Program-made: the position numbers and the translations under genes
The notes under the pieces: generated by a model
The model's database searches: none
The model's input: the letters and a program-made list of their open reading frames with translations, nothing else
Told to the model about the DNA's origin: nothing
From: Rotaria macrura
Lineage: Eukaryota > Rotifera > Eurotatoria > Philodinida > Philodinidae
DNA length: 64,000 nt
Direction: 5' to 3'
Assembly (NCBI GenBank): GCA_900239685.1
Contig: OENT01000226.1
Coordinates: 70,150-134,149 of the forward strand
Shown here: piece after piece, positions 23,733 to 37,900 of the stretch
Numbering within the stretch: the stretch's first letter is position 1
Layout: the number at the start of each line of letters is the position of its first letter

Positions 23733-26504
23733 TATGAGCAGACTATGAATGAGTTAATATAAAAGTAAATCGATCTATCACAAGGATGAAAGATTCATCG
23801 TATTTCGAGAGAAAAATGAAGTATTTTAGCACGTTGTTTCATTTATTTCATCTTATGAGAGTTTTGCAACATGTATAAAAAGAATAAATCGTTCAATAAG
23901 ATTATAAATCCAAAGTTTTCCTGATTTTATTAGAAACAACACATAATAAGAGAAATATTATAAAACTAAAATTAGCTACGGTGTTCATTTCTGTTTAGTG
24001 TATTGAAAAATACGTAAACAGTTTATTCGAATAGAAAATTCAACGTAATTAATATAAAAATAACAATCTATGCTGATGGTTAGGTTTGAAATCAATTGTA
24101 TCAAAAATTCATGAGAGCTTTTTTTATCCTATTATGCGTAACAAAATATGTCTATTCGATTTCATTGTTTATGATAATAATATCAGAAAATAACTTCTTC
24201 TGTGAATGAAAGATTCTCTTCTTGCGTCCACATGAAGTCATATCAAATAAGCAAAGCAAAATTTAAATAGATAAACATGTTTCAAACTTTCTCAGAGTAA
24301 ACTATTAGCTTGTGTAAAATAAAAACATCTTATTCTTTAATAGAGTCGATGTTAAAAAAAAAGTGAACAGGTTTTAGATGGATTCTTGTTCAAATTGCTA
24401 CAGATACTTTATCTTTCAAGATGATTGCCTTCACTCACCACCAGCTAAGAATATCAACTTAGCTACCACAATGGTATAAAAACAAGTGCGCGTGTATCAT
24501 TGAAGTAATCTTGGTTGGCATAGAGTGAAACTCTGTAGTTCATGATAACTTCAGAGAGTTTTGCTACATATTTTTACTGCCGATGATTTAGAATCAGTCA
24601 GAAATTTACAAAAAACTATTTATTTATGCTGCAATGCCTTGTCGTAACAAAGTTGCATAACAATAACTGTTGAAATAGAAGAGTTGAAAGAGAAACATTT
24701 CAAGATATGTTGTAAACGTTAGTGAAAGAGAACGAAGTTTGATAAGAAGAACGTCATTTTGTATTATTTGATTTTGGCTATCATTTTTTTTTCTTAGACT
24801 CTCTTAGAGTACGATATTGTTATTGTCGGTTTTATCATTGTTTTCATTAGATTATTTATTGAAGAAACAAAGAACTTCTGATGAATTCTCGACTTTCGTT
24901 CTTGTAAAGATGAGAAAACATTTCCCCGAGTTTCAGTTCACATTTGATGTGAAGTCTCGTGTTTCAAATGAGTCAATAGAATGGATCATTAAGCGTCTAT
25001 AGTATGAATGAAGAGATAGCAATGTACTAGTGTTTAAATTAAATATCATCATATATTATGCATCAATGTTTTGTTCTTGTTTATTAGCAAAATCAACCTT
25101 TTTAATGTTTTTCTTGATATAATAAAAATATCCAAGGAATAACCACCCAATCGACTGAAATCAACCAACCATCAGTTTTAGTTGAATCCCTGTTTAGTAC
25201 TCGAATAAATAAAAGTATTGCTGTTGTGTTTCTCAGTTTTATAAAAAGAACTAAAAAGTCTTTTTGATCGACTTCGAAAAGTGGAGTATTACAAGAGAAC
25301 ATGGGATTGATTTTTATATCGTTTCAAACGTCGACACAAGCACTCAAACTTCATACAATTAGATACATTCAGTGAAAGATGACTCTCTTTTCGTATTATT
25401 TTTGTCGCGTTTCACAACCTATGAAACATTGTTTTCGAGAATGAAACTCTTTATATAGATACTATCCTTTTTTTGTGAGGAAGATCTACAGATTAGGTGT
25501 GAGCACCAATATTCTCTTTATATGCACTCGAAACCCATCAATTGTTTCTATTGACTTGTATGATGGATATAAATATATGTCTCTATATTGATCGAAAAAA
25601 TCTCATTCACTCTAATGTGTTTTTGAGAGCATGCACGATTCGCAAGCTTGAAAAATTCTTTCGATAGATAAGCAATGCATCTCTTAATCATACATCAAAG
25701 GAAGTTAATTATTTCGATCTCATCGATACTATCTGTTCAAAAATTCTAAGACGGGGAAAAGTATGGTCTTTTGTTTCAACTAATATATTGAAACTTTCAA
25801 TATCATGCTAGTAATAGTCTCGATCATTTGAATAACTGAAACGTGTATTCAATTGGTGAAACGAAATAAAACTTGAACTGACTCCAAGTTTAAGCGTTAG
25901 GTCGAAGCCAGCACAAAGTATTATAATTCAACCTCCTTTTTGATAATCGTGATCAACACTCTTATAAAAGATGTAACGATAATACCTTGGAATACTAGAT
26001 TGCTTTATCATAAATAAATGTTAAACGAAGAAATGAGGCTGTCATTTTTTAATTTCTTGATAACTCACGACTACGAAATTTTGATTATTCTTTCGATCTT
26101 GTTACTGACATAGTTGAATCGAACTCGCAGCATAGATTGGATTAGTTCTTGATTCAACTTAAACAGATCCGACGACTAGAATCATTGACTTGGGACGAAA
26201 ATGGAACTGATCCAAAAATTAACATCAACAAACACGATTAACTTCGAATGAATGAACAAGTCGAAGCAAAGTCATTCTAGGAATGACTAACATTTTCACG
26301 TACCATCATGATTAGAATACTTCAATGAACTGAATTGATTCCATGAGTTACAACAAGGGTGCCTCTAGCACTCTCTCTCTCTCTCTCTCTGGCGAGTTAG
26401 ATGTCTGTCTAGTGATGATATTGCGCTATTTTTTTCTATCGTTTTATTGATATTGAAAAAAGAAAAAAAAAGTGGTATCTACAAACGAGAAGAGCGCACA
26501 AAAT
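23733..26504. other. Non-coding stretch with a (CT)n microsatellite
   Basis: No exon chain is supported over about 2.8 kb. The only distinct item is the perfect (CT)10 run at 26371-26390. Short frames such as 24817-25002 and 25102-25302 show no family features. Confidence 0.5.
26371..26390. repeat. (CT)10 microsatellite
   Basis: Ten perfect CT units lie about 115 bp beyond the stop codon of the MALSU1 gene. Confidence 0.95.
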
Positions 26505-27603
26505 TCAATTAACTTTTTGTCCTTTATAAACCGGTGGTTTTGGATCACTTGGTAAATTAATGAATCCTTTTTCGACTTCAATATTTGTTGCTTCGTCTAG
26601 ATTCTTCTTATGTGAAATATCCCCTAATATCATATGTTTTCTTGGTGGTGGATCTTGAAATATGCCAGGACCTTCGAGTGGATAACGAACATGTGAGTAT
26701 GGATTATCAAGTGGTCCATATTTATCAGCAACCGTTAAAACTTCTTCTTCCTTCAATTGTTCATCCATTTTTCTGATTGCTTCCAATGATTTTTGAATTG
26801 TATGTACTTGATCATCATATTTTGGACCAACACACCATAATGTTTCAAGATCATTTTGTTCACGTATTTCGGCATCCATTAAATGTAGGACAAGATGACC
26901 TAAAGTAGAAAAAAAAACAACTGCAATTCCGATAATATCTTCTCCATTGAACACACCCATATCAAGAGCATGCCATCTTGAACCATCACGACCTTCATTA
27001 CTTAAATATGGATCACTGGATGTTTTCTTGGCTTTATACTAAACGATACTTATACGAAGATTTATGTATAAGGTGTAATGTTCATTCAAATTTCTTTCTT
27101 ACTAATTTATATATATATTCACTGGTGCTTTTCAAATGACGAGCACTAAATGCCGTAGCTAATATTAAATATCGAGCATACTGCTGTTCTGGTGGAATTT
27201 CAATAACACATATATCCTTCATACGTTCATCACGAAGTATTTGCACAATATCATCTAAATCAAATACACCTGTTTGTCCACCTAGAAAAAATATATAGAA
27301 GAATAATTCATATTTGTAAATTAAAACGATAAATTAGTTCCGCATACGATTGATATCATGACGATATTCGTCACGTGTTGAAGGTTGATTATTAATTTCA
27401 AGTTTTTCAAATTCATACAATTTTTCAATTTCATGTTTACGCTCTTTCGGCATTTGTTGAGCAATTTCTTCAACTGTATATTGATTTCCTGGATGAAGAC
27501 GAACACGAGGTTCGTTATTTGAACCAGAATTAGACGATCGACTGGTTGAACGATGTAGAACAATACGAGATTGTCGAATATACGATGGTATTAAACGTAA
27601 CAT
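26505..27603 (-). CDS. MALSU1: Mitochondrial ribosomal silencing factor (RsfS/MALSU1)
   Basis: Four exons on the minus strand: 27603-27348, 27281-27103, 27038-26957 and 26899-26505, 303 residues. Introns are 57-66 bp. The first ~30 residues (MLRLIPSYIRQSRIVLHRSTSR) are basic and lack acids, a mitochondrial targeting signal. The RsfS domain follows: DLDDIVQILRDERMKDICVIEIP, then ARYLILATAFSARHL, then WHALDMG joined across the last intron to HLVLHLMDAEIREQNDLETLW. RsfS proteins bind uL14 on the large ribosomal subunit and guard late assembly in mitochondria. The C-terminal ~95 residues after DLETLW extend beyond the bacterial domain, as in animal MALSU1. A splice acceptor-like ATTTCAG just before the start codon suggests a 5' UTR intron. 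The FDXR gene begins its coding sequence 2.2 kb upstream on the same strand, its stop only about 130 bp away. Confidence 0.85.
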
Positions 27604-27731
27604 AGTTTTATCTGAAATAAACATATTAATCACTAGAAAAGTATTTATTTGATATACTGTAAATCAACAAAGTATTATCTGGAGTACAAGAAAACCTAAC
27701 AAGTGAAGAAATATATGAAAAACAAGCATAA

Positions 27732-29779
27732 TTAAGGTTCTGTCAATTCAAGCATTTTTTCAATGGTGACAATTTTTTCGCGTGGTTTTCCTTTGGCATG
27801 ACCCAGATTTGTTTCATGTGCATCTAATTTTTTCCAATCATCATATGTAATACATCGTATGTGACGAGATTTAACAAGTGATATTAAACCATCACCTCCA
27901 GATTTGATGTCATGCAAATTAGTTAGACGACCTTGTTCTATATCATCCATAATTCTTTTCGCAACCGTATGTGCTAGAAAATGAAAATAGTAAGATTACA
28001 GTTACTACAACGATAGTCACCCTACATTCTGTTGTCGTTTCAGCAATGACACCCCGTGCGCCTCGTCCGATCCAACCCGAGCAATAAAAACCAGGTCGAT
28101 CATCAATACGACTATGTTGATTTAGTATAATACCACGTTCTTTATCAAATGGTAGCCATGGATCGATCTATATTACAATGAAAGTTGTCATTCAGAAAGG
28201 CATCATGATATTCTATTCTATATCGTCTTCAATTCTTTAGACTTTTCCTTTTTTTTCCTAATAAAGCGCGTGTGAAGTGTGTCATGTTTTTGTATCAAAA
28301 ACAGTTTCAAAACTTGTCCATATATTGACTACTCTCATAACATACTATTCATCATGTTGAGCTATTCAAAATGACTGTAAGAATTCGCAAATCTTCTCAG
28401 AATAGACTAATTTGAGTCTTAGTTTTGAAAAAGGAAACAACATGTTCACTATATACTAGCCAATACATGATCTAAGATTAGAAGATTTCCATTATCAAGA
28501 TTCTGTGTCTATTTGTTATAGTGCTGACTATTTGATATTTTTGTCTATCGATGCTGAATGAGATGAAAGAAAATTTTTTTCATTCTTACTTGAACACCAG
28601 AATAACCAATACTTTTAATGACTAGACCACATGGCACTGTTTCTATCATTCCATTCTGTTGAACAGGTAAATTTTCATCAGAAAAATCACAGTTAATTTT
28701 AGGTTCCGTATGTTCAAAATCAACACTCTCAACAAGTGTTTTTCCATTTAATTGTTTTGGACGACGCCAAAATTTCAAGTACCAATGTCGTTCTACATCG
28801 TTGTTCGATGTTTCTAAACAGGATGATTAGATGAATGAATATCAAAGAACAACAAAACATACTTGTTCGAACTGTTTTTAACAATAATTCGGTTAATCGT
28901 TTTCTTGGCCGTTCTAATTTATCAATCATAGTTTGATCGATTCGATGGAAATCATCTACTTTTAACATGGATTGCACACCAGTTAATTTCGTTAGTTCAC
29001 GAAATTCTTTTATAGTAAACGATACTTGCATAGGTCCACGTCGGCCAACTAATGTCACATGTCGTATTCGACTTTGACGAAGTGTATCAAGTGCTAGATC
29101 AGTTATATCCGTTTTTGCTAAATCATCTATCGGTGTAAGAAGAATTCGAGCACAATCAAGTGCAACATTGCCCATTCCAATGATGACAGCTCGATCTGTG
29201 CAATCAAGTTGTGGATGAAGTTGAGCATTTCCAGGTACACCTACATGATAAATTATAATATTACGAAATTCTACCTTCGTTTCTCATTTTACCATTGTAC
29301 CATCCAACGAAATCTTTTGCCGAAAAAACATTTTCTAATGTTGTCTCACCAGGAATATTTAAACTACGTTCAACAGATGCACCATATGCAAGAACAATGA
29401 TATGATAAAATTCTTGTAATTCTTTCAGTCCAATTGTTTTACCAATATGAACATTTCCAATGAAACGTACATCTTCATGTTCAGCTATTTTCGTAAATGT
29501 ATTTATAACATTTTTTACTTCTGGATGATCTGGTGCGACACCATATCGAACAAGACCAAAGGGTACAGGTGCTTTTTCGACAATATCAATTGTAGCTGGC
29601 ATTGTCTGACGAAGTTTAAGTAAATTTTGTGTCAAATAAAAACCAGCTGGTCCACTGCCAACAATACAAATACGAAGGGGCGATGATGATGATGATGATG
29701 TTGCATTGTCGGCAACTACGGAAAGTGCTCGTTGGATAAAGCACGGTACAAAAACACGTCGGATAACATGAGGAAACAT
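27732..29779 (-). CDS. FDXR: NADPH:adrenodoxin (ferredoxin) oxidoreductase, mitochondrial
   Basis: Five exons on the minus strand: 29779-29275, 29240-28863, 28813-28590, 28167-28026 and 27973-27732. All junctions keep frame, giving 496 residues, close to the animal norm of about 490. The enzyme passes electrons from NADPH through FAD to mitochondrial ferredoxin for Fe-S cluster and heme/steroid chemistry. A basic leader ([20 protein letters not shown]) is the targeting signal. Visible blocks are the FAD fold [13 protein letters not shown] (about residue 36), [19 protein letters not shown], the NADP site [38 protein letters not shown], the [18 protein letters not shown] block spanning FAD and NADP contacts, and a conserved tail with DWKKLDAHE and GKPREKIV. 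Introns 1, 2 and 4 are 34-52 bp; intron 3 is 422 bp and holds nothing recognisable. The donor of intron 4 (T|GTAGGG) is weak but is the only one that keeps frame. An (ATC)n run falls within a Ser stretch near residue 30. Confidence 0.93.
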
Positions 29780-30323
29780 TAATAATTCTAGAATATAGTG
29801 TGAAAGATGAGTTCTATCGTAATTTCTTACAGCTTACTTGTAAGATCATTCTTTCCTAACAGTCTTTGATATGACTATTCTAAATGAATGTCTATATTTT
29901 AATTTCTTGTTCAATTTTTTATCAGTCTCTCTTTCTTTCCTTATGAAACGTGAATAAAATATTCTTGAATATTTGGTTTTGTATAACGATGAAATTAAAT
30001 GGTCTTGAACCAATCAAAATATATAAAAGTATGACACCTTTCCTTTCAATCAACGAAATCTATTTATAAAGTACATTACGAATAGAAATTTAATTTTTTC
30101 TATTTCACTCTTCAGTAAGTGTTCGATAAAATTAAAAAATTGAAACATTGGAATTTTATTCTTTTGTAAATCTTTAATCTTCTACATGAACATATTGTCT
30201 ATTAAAAATAATCAAATATCATGTTGAACATTTTTTCTTGTCACATTGAATATACAACAATACACACGTACGCACGCATACACACACACACACACAGTTG
30301 CACATAAACAAAAAGTACAGGTT
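29780..30323. other. Intergenic region between FDXR and MED6, with (CA)n repeat
   Basis: This stretch is the promoter side of FDXR and the 3' side of MED6. It is AT-rich with an interrupted (CA)n run at about 30260-30296. No other feature is seen. Confidence 0.55.
30260..30296. repeat. Interrupted (CA)n microsatellite
   Basis: An imperfect CA run (ACACACGTACGCACGCATACACACACACACACACAC type) lies just downstream of the MED6 stop codon. Confidence 0.85.
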
Positions 30324-31711
30324 CTATTTTTGAGTTTTTTGCTTTTTAACTTCTATCATAGGTCGTTCGCCTGTATTTGATTGTGAATCCGATGGTGTTC
30401 GTTCTTCTTTTCCTATAGTATGAAAAAGAAAACAAACAAAACTTATCATGCATGGATTTTTCTTTAAAATACACACGTGAAAGATTAGTATCTCCACTTG
30501 GCATTGCTGCAACTTCGTTGTTCGTTGTTGAAGATGGTATTGCAGTTTGTGTAGTTGTTCCAGCTGGTAGTCGTGGTCGAAAACGATCGAGATAATTATC
30601 AAATATTTTATTAAAACGAACGCGTTGAGTATTGGTTAAAACTTTTTCTTTTGATGAATCTTTCTTGGTTAGTTCATCTATAAATTTACGGATGATAAAT
30701 TTTAATACGAGAAAAACAAAACTAACCAGTTGAATTATTCGTTTTCCAATAATAACCTGACGAAGGATGATACGCAGCTCTTTGTGATGCTAGACAAACA
30801 CAAACATAATAAGTATCTTTTCTCATTAATTAAAATCACCTTCATCGAAAGCTTTACCAAAATGATGAACAGCAGTTAACTAAAATACTAGAAGAAATAA
30901 AAACGAATTATCACTAAAAATAGAATATTTACTAATCGATGACTAACAACAGATGCAACATCAGGTGCCTGATATATATGACCTGGTGCAAGTATATAAT
31001 ATTCTTGAAGTGGTCTTACTAAAAACAATCATATATATATATATATATATTTAAATAAACAAATCGATATACTAAATTTCAAAAACAAAGTGATCGTGAC
31101 ATGATGTACACATCATTGCTAAGTAGATATTTTATAAGACTACACTAGAGATGACTTGACTTTTAATTAGCTGAAAACATATATTTTATTTTCATTGGTT
31201 TATATCATGCATCGTCTATTTTGATACATTGTACTTCTATGACATTCCGTGCAAACATTCTAGTCGTAAGAGCATCGATTTTATAGCTTCTTAGAAAATG
31301 TCTATTACATACATTCATTGGGTCCTTCACGGTAATGTTTTCGAATAATATATAAAACAGGATCTTGTCGATGTATAAGCGCGTATTCAACACCTGTTGC
31401 ATTCATCTAATAAAAATACATAAGAAATTTCAATAAAAAAAAGCCAGTCAATGAATGATTCTCATACCATAGCTTCGACTGGTAAATTTTTCATATAAAT
31501 TTGTTCATTTAAACTCGAACGATCATAAAATGGATTTCCTATTTGACAAAAATAGGCTAATGCTGTTTCATCACTTAATTCAGTATTGAAATGTTGAAAC
31601 CATGATAGATCACTCCAATTAAGATTAAGAAGACTTTCTAGAGGTTTTAGTTTTTAAATTTAGAAATTTTTATTTCATATAAAACATTGATTTACCTTTT
31701 GATAAATCCAT
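30324..31711 (-). CDS. MED6: Mediator complex subunit 6
   Basis: Eight exons on the minus strand: 31711-31696, 31637-31468, 31406-31313, 31018-30933, 30879-30840, 30789-30727, 30677-30477 and 30412-30324. Lengths sum to 252 residues plus stop, like animal MED6. It is a head-module subunit of the Mediator co-activator of RNA polymerase II. Visible blocks are NLNWSDLSWFQHF, YFCQIGNPFYDRSSLNEQ, the signature GVEYALIHRQDPVLYIIRKHYR, EYYILAPGHIYQAPDVASVV, LTAVHHFGKAFDEA and YHPSSGYYW. After about residue 155 the protein becomes a low-complexity Lys/Ser/Thr tail, as in homologues. The first exon codes for only five residues and one base (MDLSK). Introns are 33-294 bp, and one contains a (TA)n run. 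The start codon is about 210 bp from the SETDB1 stop, so the two genes are tightly packed. Confidence 0.93.
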
Positions 31712-31919
31712 CTAAAAAAATCTACAAAGCACAAAATGGAATGATGATCACATTTATATTTATGTATATATATATATTCAAATCTGTTGTATGGTTTTCT
31801 CGTTCTCCAAAAAAATGAGGAACAATATTAGTCAACAAAAGAAATAGAAGAAAACAAAAAAAAAAAACAAAACACAGGCACTATTCAATTTTTATGTTTT
31901 TGAAATCATAAATCAACGA

Positions 31920-34900
31920 CTAGAGAACTCGACGACGACATTCAGCCGAACCACAATGACAATCCATTCGACGACCAGCTATTTCGCCCACTGTATAATT
32001 ATAATCCCAGCTAAAATAGATAGAAGAAAAACAAAACCAAACGAACGATAAATCTATCGAAACAAAAACTTAAAAATTTTTTTCATACCACAATTCTGTG
32101 CCTGCTCGAATCATTTTCGTAGCGAAAAATCCAATCCATGGAAAATGTATGTCATGTGTCTAATTAGATTTTAAATTGTTGTTTTTTTTATGAAGTAAAT
32201 AATGTACATATGACTTACATCAACAAAAACGTTTTGTACAGCTATATTTGGCGAACATGAATGATTAAAATATCGACCAATATTACCAATTAATTTAGCA
32301 TCGAGTGTGTATACAACACCATCATAATCGGGTAATAATGTTCGACTCAATGTCGAATTATTATCATTGTCTTCCGGTAGTGTTTTAGGCGATTTTTTTG
32401 CATCTTTTTTTAATAGTTCACGTGCACGTGATTGAAGATTAGCATTACGAAGACGAGTGCTCACTAATGACATACAATCGAGAAAATTAATCATTCCTAT
32501 AACCTATGCTTATAAATCAAGTTATGTCTGGTAGTAAATCATACGATGCTACCATGAGATGTCGTTTCGTTTGACTTGATGAATTATACCTCAACTAATT
32601 AATTGTTTTATATCAATGTAATAGCTCTGTTTGATCGTACTGGTTAGACTATTAACGAACCAGAGACATTCAACATATTTCGCGACCTCTCGTAAATAAC
32701 AGGGGAAAAAACAATCCGTTTAGGATTTTTAGCTAAAATTCCTGTCGGTCAAGTCATTGTTTTTAATACGGTTGTATTCATGAGATTCTGTTTGAATATA
32801 TGAATGCGAAATCATAACCGATCGAACCGTAAGTTACCAGTTCTTAAACGTGTATTTCATTGAGTCTGACAAATAGTTGAACTATAAAAGCTCGCAGTTA
32901 CCTATTTCACATGCTCTTTCAAAGTTTGATCGAACGATCTATTTAGGATAAATAATTCAAAATTAATACCAATACTAAATTAAAAGCACGAATTCTTGTT
33001 TGAGATTGCTCACGACATTCCAATGCATTACTAGGGATGCGATAGTAAAAATAGCTGGTCGTTGCCGTAACCGTTCTGCCGCCTTTGAAATACCTTTTTG
33101 GGTTTTTACTGGCAGGATTAGGCGAATACCAGCTATGATCAGTGTATGCGGATTAGCACTGGTTACTGGCATGAACAGGTGATATGTAAATCCCTGCCAT
33201 CGTTGCATCTCTATGCGTTACTAGTACAATCCATTTCTCAGTTGTAAATTTGTTCAAAATGAAACTAGTTTTTAATTTTTTGTAGTTTGACGTATACGTC
33301 TAGCGATTAAGTTGCCTTCACTGTTGCAGGATTAATATATATATATATATATATTTCGTGAAGATTGTGGGTTTTTTTAAATGTAAGTTTGATTCAAATC
33401 TACCTTTTAATACACTGAATAGTAAAATGACAGATTTCAATAGATTTTTTTCCTTAACCGTCAGTATGTTGTCTGTGTGAATATATATATACTTTTCAAT
33501 TAAGCACTTTGAAGTATAGTACATGTATCAAAGATAGATCTAGCGTTGTGTTAAGCATATATTGAAGCGAAGAGTTCAAAAAACAAAATCAACAATAAAT
33601 TATGTTCCCAAAATAAAACTCGTCAAAGGCAGATCGCACAATAATTATAACTAAAATTGATTGGAAAGCGCACGTTCTTTTTTATCTGTAAAGACTTATC
33701 TATTGCACAGTAAAAAACAAGAAGAAATCATAATTATATATACCTGATTCAGTACTTGACGGAGAAGTATCACTACCATCATCATCTTCTTCTTCTTCTT
33801 CATCCTGTTCTAAATTACTTCCATTTGGTTCCTCTTCAGAATCATTATTAATATTCTTAGAAGAAGAAAAAAAGTTAATTAATTTACTTAAATTGTTGTT
33901 CAGCTACTTTTCTTTTCAGTATTAATATTTACTTCAAAAAAATCTAAATCTGCTTGATACTCATCCCCGAGTAGTTTCCCTCGTTCATCAGCTTGTTCAC
34001 TAGTAAATATTTCACCAGAATAAATACTTATAAATGTGCCCACGGGAAGATCATGTAAAGTTCGTACACCCCAACCACGTGCAACAGTTTTAAATAACTA
34101 TTTTCAAAATGAAAATTCATTTCATTATAATTAATTCATCGATATGTTACCTGAAGTTGTGCGATAATACCATTCTGAACGACACGATTTGAACATGTTT
34201 GTTTGTTACACGAACATCTACTATTACATTCATAAATACCACCCGGAACATTTTTAAGTAATCGCCGAAAACGATAGCCAAGCTGTTGAAGAATTTCTGC
34301 TTGACTTTTATGTTTAGCTTTCATGGCTTTTACACGTTCATCACCAATCAATTCAGCATATTTGAAGGTACGCAGCCAACCTATTCGAAAATAAACAGTT
34401 GCGTTTCTTTAGTCATCCATACAAAAGTCATCAGAGGCTTTTGACTACAGAACGGACATGTATATCTCCGGGGAGGGGGTGGAGGTGTAATAAGCAATCA
34501 AGAGATTGGCTAGTTAATGATGATTTTCATTGAATAGATTAACACCTGCTTAAATCGTTCGGTTGTTATTGTTGCTCCTACATATTATGTCATTTATCAT
34601 GGTTTGTCGTTTTATTCCTTTCCTTAGATTCTGTATAACGATTTGAATCGAGAATTTTATTTCCTAGATAAAATATTGACTATGAACATGATTGTCGATT
34701 GTCCCAATGATTAAATCTGTGAAAGATCAAAAATCAATTTTGCTTAACGAAATAATGTTTTAGAAAAAAAAATCGATATAGTTTAACATTGTTATGAATT
34801 AACCGTAAAGAGTGTACTATATTCCGAAATTTTCAATCGTTTATTTTAGAGAAAATTTCGATAAAAAGTCACATATATGCTTTCGAACAACATGTAGATG

Positions 34901-37900
34901 CTTATTCAGCTAGTCAACTTTCATCCTTATCTAATAGAAGAGTTTCGTTAATGAAAAGAATCAATGAACGATGCGGAAGCAAATATGATCTTTATACTCT
35001 TTGAAATAACTTACAAGCACATTGAGCTCGATCTCTACATCCATCTGTACATGTACAGCAAGTCATTGTTGGTTCATTAATAACCATATTAACACCTGGT
35101 ACTGGTGTTCGTTCAACACGATATGTAAATGCACTCGGTTCTTCGATTTTTCCTGGTTCTTTATCAACTTCATTAACAACTGATATGGGAATACTTTCTT
35201 GTCCACTTGATACATCAGAATTTATAATTTTACCATCTGGAGCATAATGTTGTTTTACATTAACTTTAGAATCATAGACAAACAATTCAATGGTCAATTT
35301 AGATTTTGTTTCATGTAGATAATTATCTACTTGAGTTTGACTTGTAAGTTTTCTACCACCTTAAATAGACAAGTACAGACAAACGAAGCATATATATGTA
35401 TATGTACATTTTTTTCCAATGAACATTTAAATTGTTCAGATTTCTAAAACTGATAATATTGGAAATACGGTTCAAGCTGAATTTTAAAGACAAGTCTTTG
35501 ACTATGTAATTCGATACAACGAAGTTTTATTCCATATGGGCAAAATCATTTGTTCATGACAGGCCACCGCAAAATTACAATAGTTTTGTATCTCAGGAAA
35601 CGGAACTTTCTTTGATCTGATTTTTATGTGTTGCATGAACGTTAGATTATTCTAGATACCCGAAAAAAACTCAGTATCATAGGGCTTTATTCAGAGAAGA
35701 TATCGACAAAAAAACTAACTACACAACCGACAAGTTACTCTTGCAACCAACTGAAAACTTCCAAATCATTAATCGAAATCTTTAGATGATGGCATAGCAA
35801 AACTTTTCTGTTCTAGACTTGTTAGAGTCTCTAGAAAACCTGGTTTTTTGGTAAATCTTGTTGAAAATTTTATCATATACGTAACTCTTATCCAAGAATC
35901 TATCGTGAAATTTTTAGATTTTCTTCTCATCTTATTAGACAGATATTTATTCATTACACTTTAATTATTAACTTATGTGAATGACAAAGTATATTTCACA
36001 TAGGTCTATGCTAGAGGATTTTATTCCGAAAATTCACTCTGATAGAGAATAGAATTCAAATGAAAAGTGTCCATGTTCCTTTTTCGCCCTTAGATGACCA
36101 AGGAGTAACCCCAACAAATATTCGCTTTTGAAAGCGATATCGAATCTAAAAACAGACGTTGACGAGAAGATTTTGCTTTTCTAAATTGAGATATGTTTCA
36201 CAAGTCCATTTCACTAGACAAGTCACTACATGTCTAGATAGATAATAGAATTTCATGACTGATAGAAATTCTTCGACTAATTTTGATAAATAGTACCGAA
36301 ATATTCTCATGAATACCGCATGAGTAAACATAGTTTATGCTACTCTGATTAACATCTTGATTAGGTATGAGATACATGGTGCCATCTTTCAACATCTATC
36401 GTACTTATTCACAAGAGAAAATCATTCGTCACAAGTCTGCATAGAACCTGATGATTGTTGGTAGAAAATTTATTATTGTTGATGTTTCTTTTTCAGATAT
36501 CTTAACTTGATTGATTCTATTTTTATGTTCAATACTATTCTAGACATACATGGTGCACAGTAGATGAATGCTGAACTTGTTGCTCTAAGACGAACATCGC
36601 CAGCTTTTCGAACTCGTAAATTATCAAGCAGCGTCCAATGACAAGCGAATGGTTTTAAAAATGGATTCATCGTTCGTGGTAATTGATTAAAATGTTTTTC
36701 AGCATAAACAACACATTTATGTGAACAATCATGTGTATGAAATTCATACGAATAGTGTAAAAGAAATTTTTCTGCTAATTCAAGAAACAATGGATTAATG
36801 ACTACTTTTGTATTTGCATTGGCCTATTTAGAAAATAAAAACAAAGAAAATATCTATTTAGAAATTTGTTTTCGTTTTCATCAGAAGAGAAAAAACGAGA
36901 CTTACATGACTTGAACGCAATTGCATTGTTGTAGTAGTACTATGGTTTGATGATATGGAGCATGAAGATGATTGACGATGAAGATTCGATGAAGATGATT
37001 GATCGTTCGCTACTGATGATGTTGATGGCGATGGTACTGTATTAGGTAGAATACTATTTGGTTGACGTGGCCGAAGTGTTCGTAAACCAATCGGTGTTGA
37101 TGTTGCCGGTTGCAGTGGTGATATTTTTCGAAGATCCTGTTCACTCGATATTCTAGGCCGTTTTATTGTTCCTAAATATATATATTTAACCGAATATAAT
37201 GAATTCAAATTTTGATTTTCGTTCATGCTGAAGGTTCTTATCAAGAATGATCATTGCAGAATATAGTTTACACCTTACAACTAGAAAAGTTACTTTCACT
37301 TTTTTCCGGAGATTTAACAAGAAGCTCCCATTTGAAATCAGATCAGATACGTCAATCAAAAACATGAAGTTTTCGTTTTAACTTCTCAATGTATCTACTA
37401 CATACAAATAACTTAAGACAGGTACTTCACCTGTGTCCTACATTTTCATCAAGTTGAATAACTGTTCTTCATAGGCATATAGATAGCGAACAGTCTGTTC
37501 GATCATATCATAACAATCGGCGATTGTTTTGTGTGCGATAAGGAAGTATTCTATGGATTATGACCTAAGCAACATATCCGATGTTTTTAGAAGAAGAAAT
37601 CATACTACTATTCGTATGAATTTATTGAAACTTATACGAAACACTATCTTATTTCTAATCCGTTTTGGGTTTATTTTAAAATTCGAGACTTTACCCATAA
37701 CATGTACTACTACTAACTCGTTTCATCTGTTTCATCATTTGCTTGTTCGGCTGTTCGAATATTTTTTCCTTTATTTATTGGTGTTGCCGTTTGATCATTG
37801 AGACAAATAATTTCGGGTGCATTCGTACGTCGTGCTGATAAATGTTGTCGAGCTGTTCGACGTGCAAATCCATTGAGCGCTGCTTTGTTTTGTGTCGAAT

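Noticed and set aside
26505..26960. Single long frame in the last part of MALSU1
   Set aside because: The first 19 residues are an unspliced 57-bp intron (GTGTGTTC..CTTTAG); removing it restores the conserved ALDMG-HLVLHLMDAEI block.
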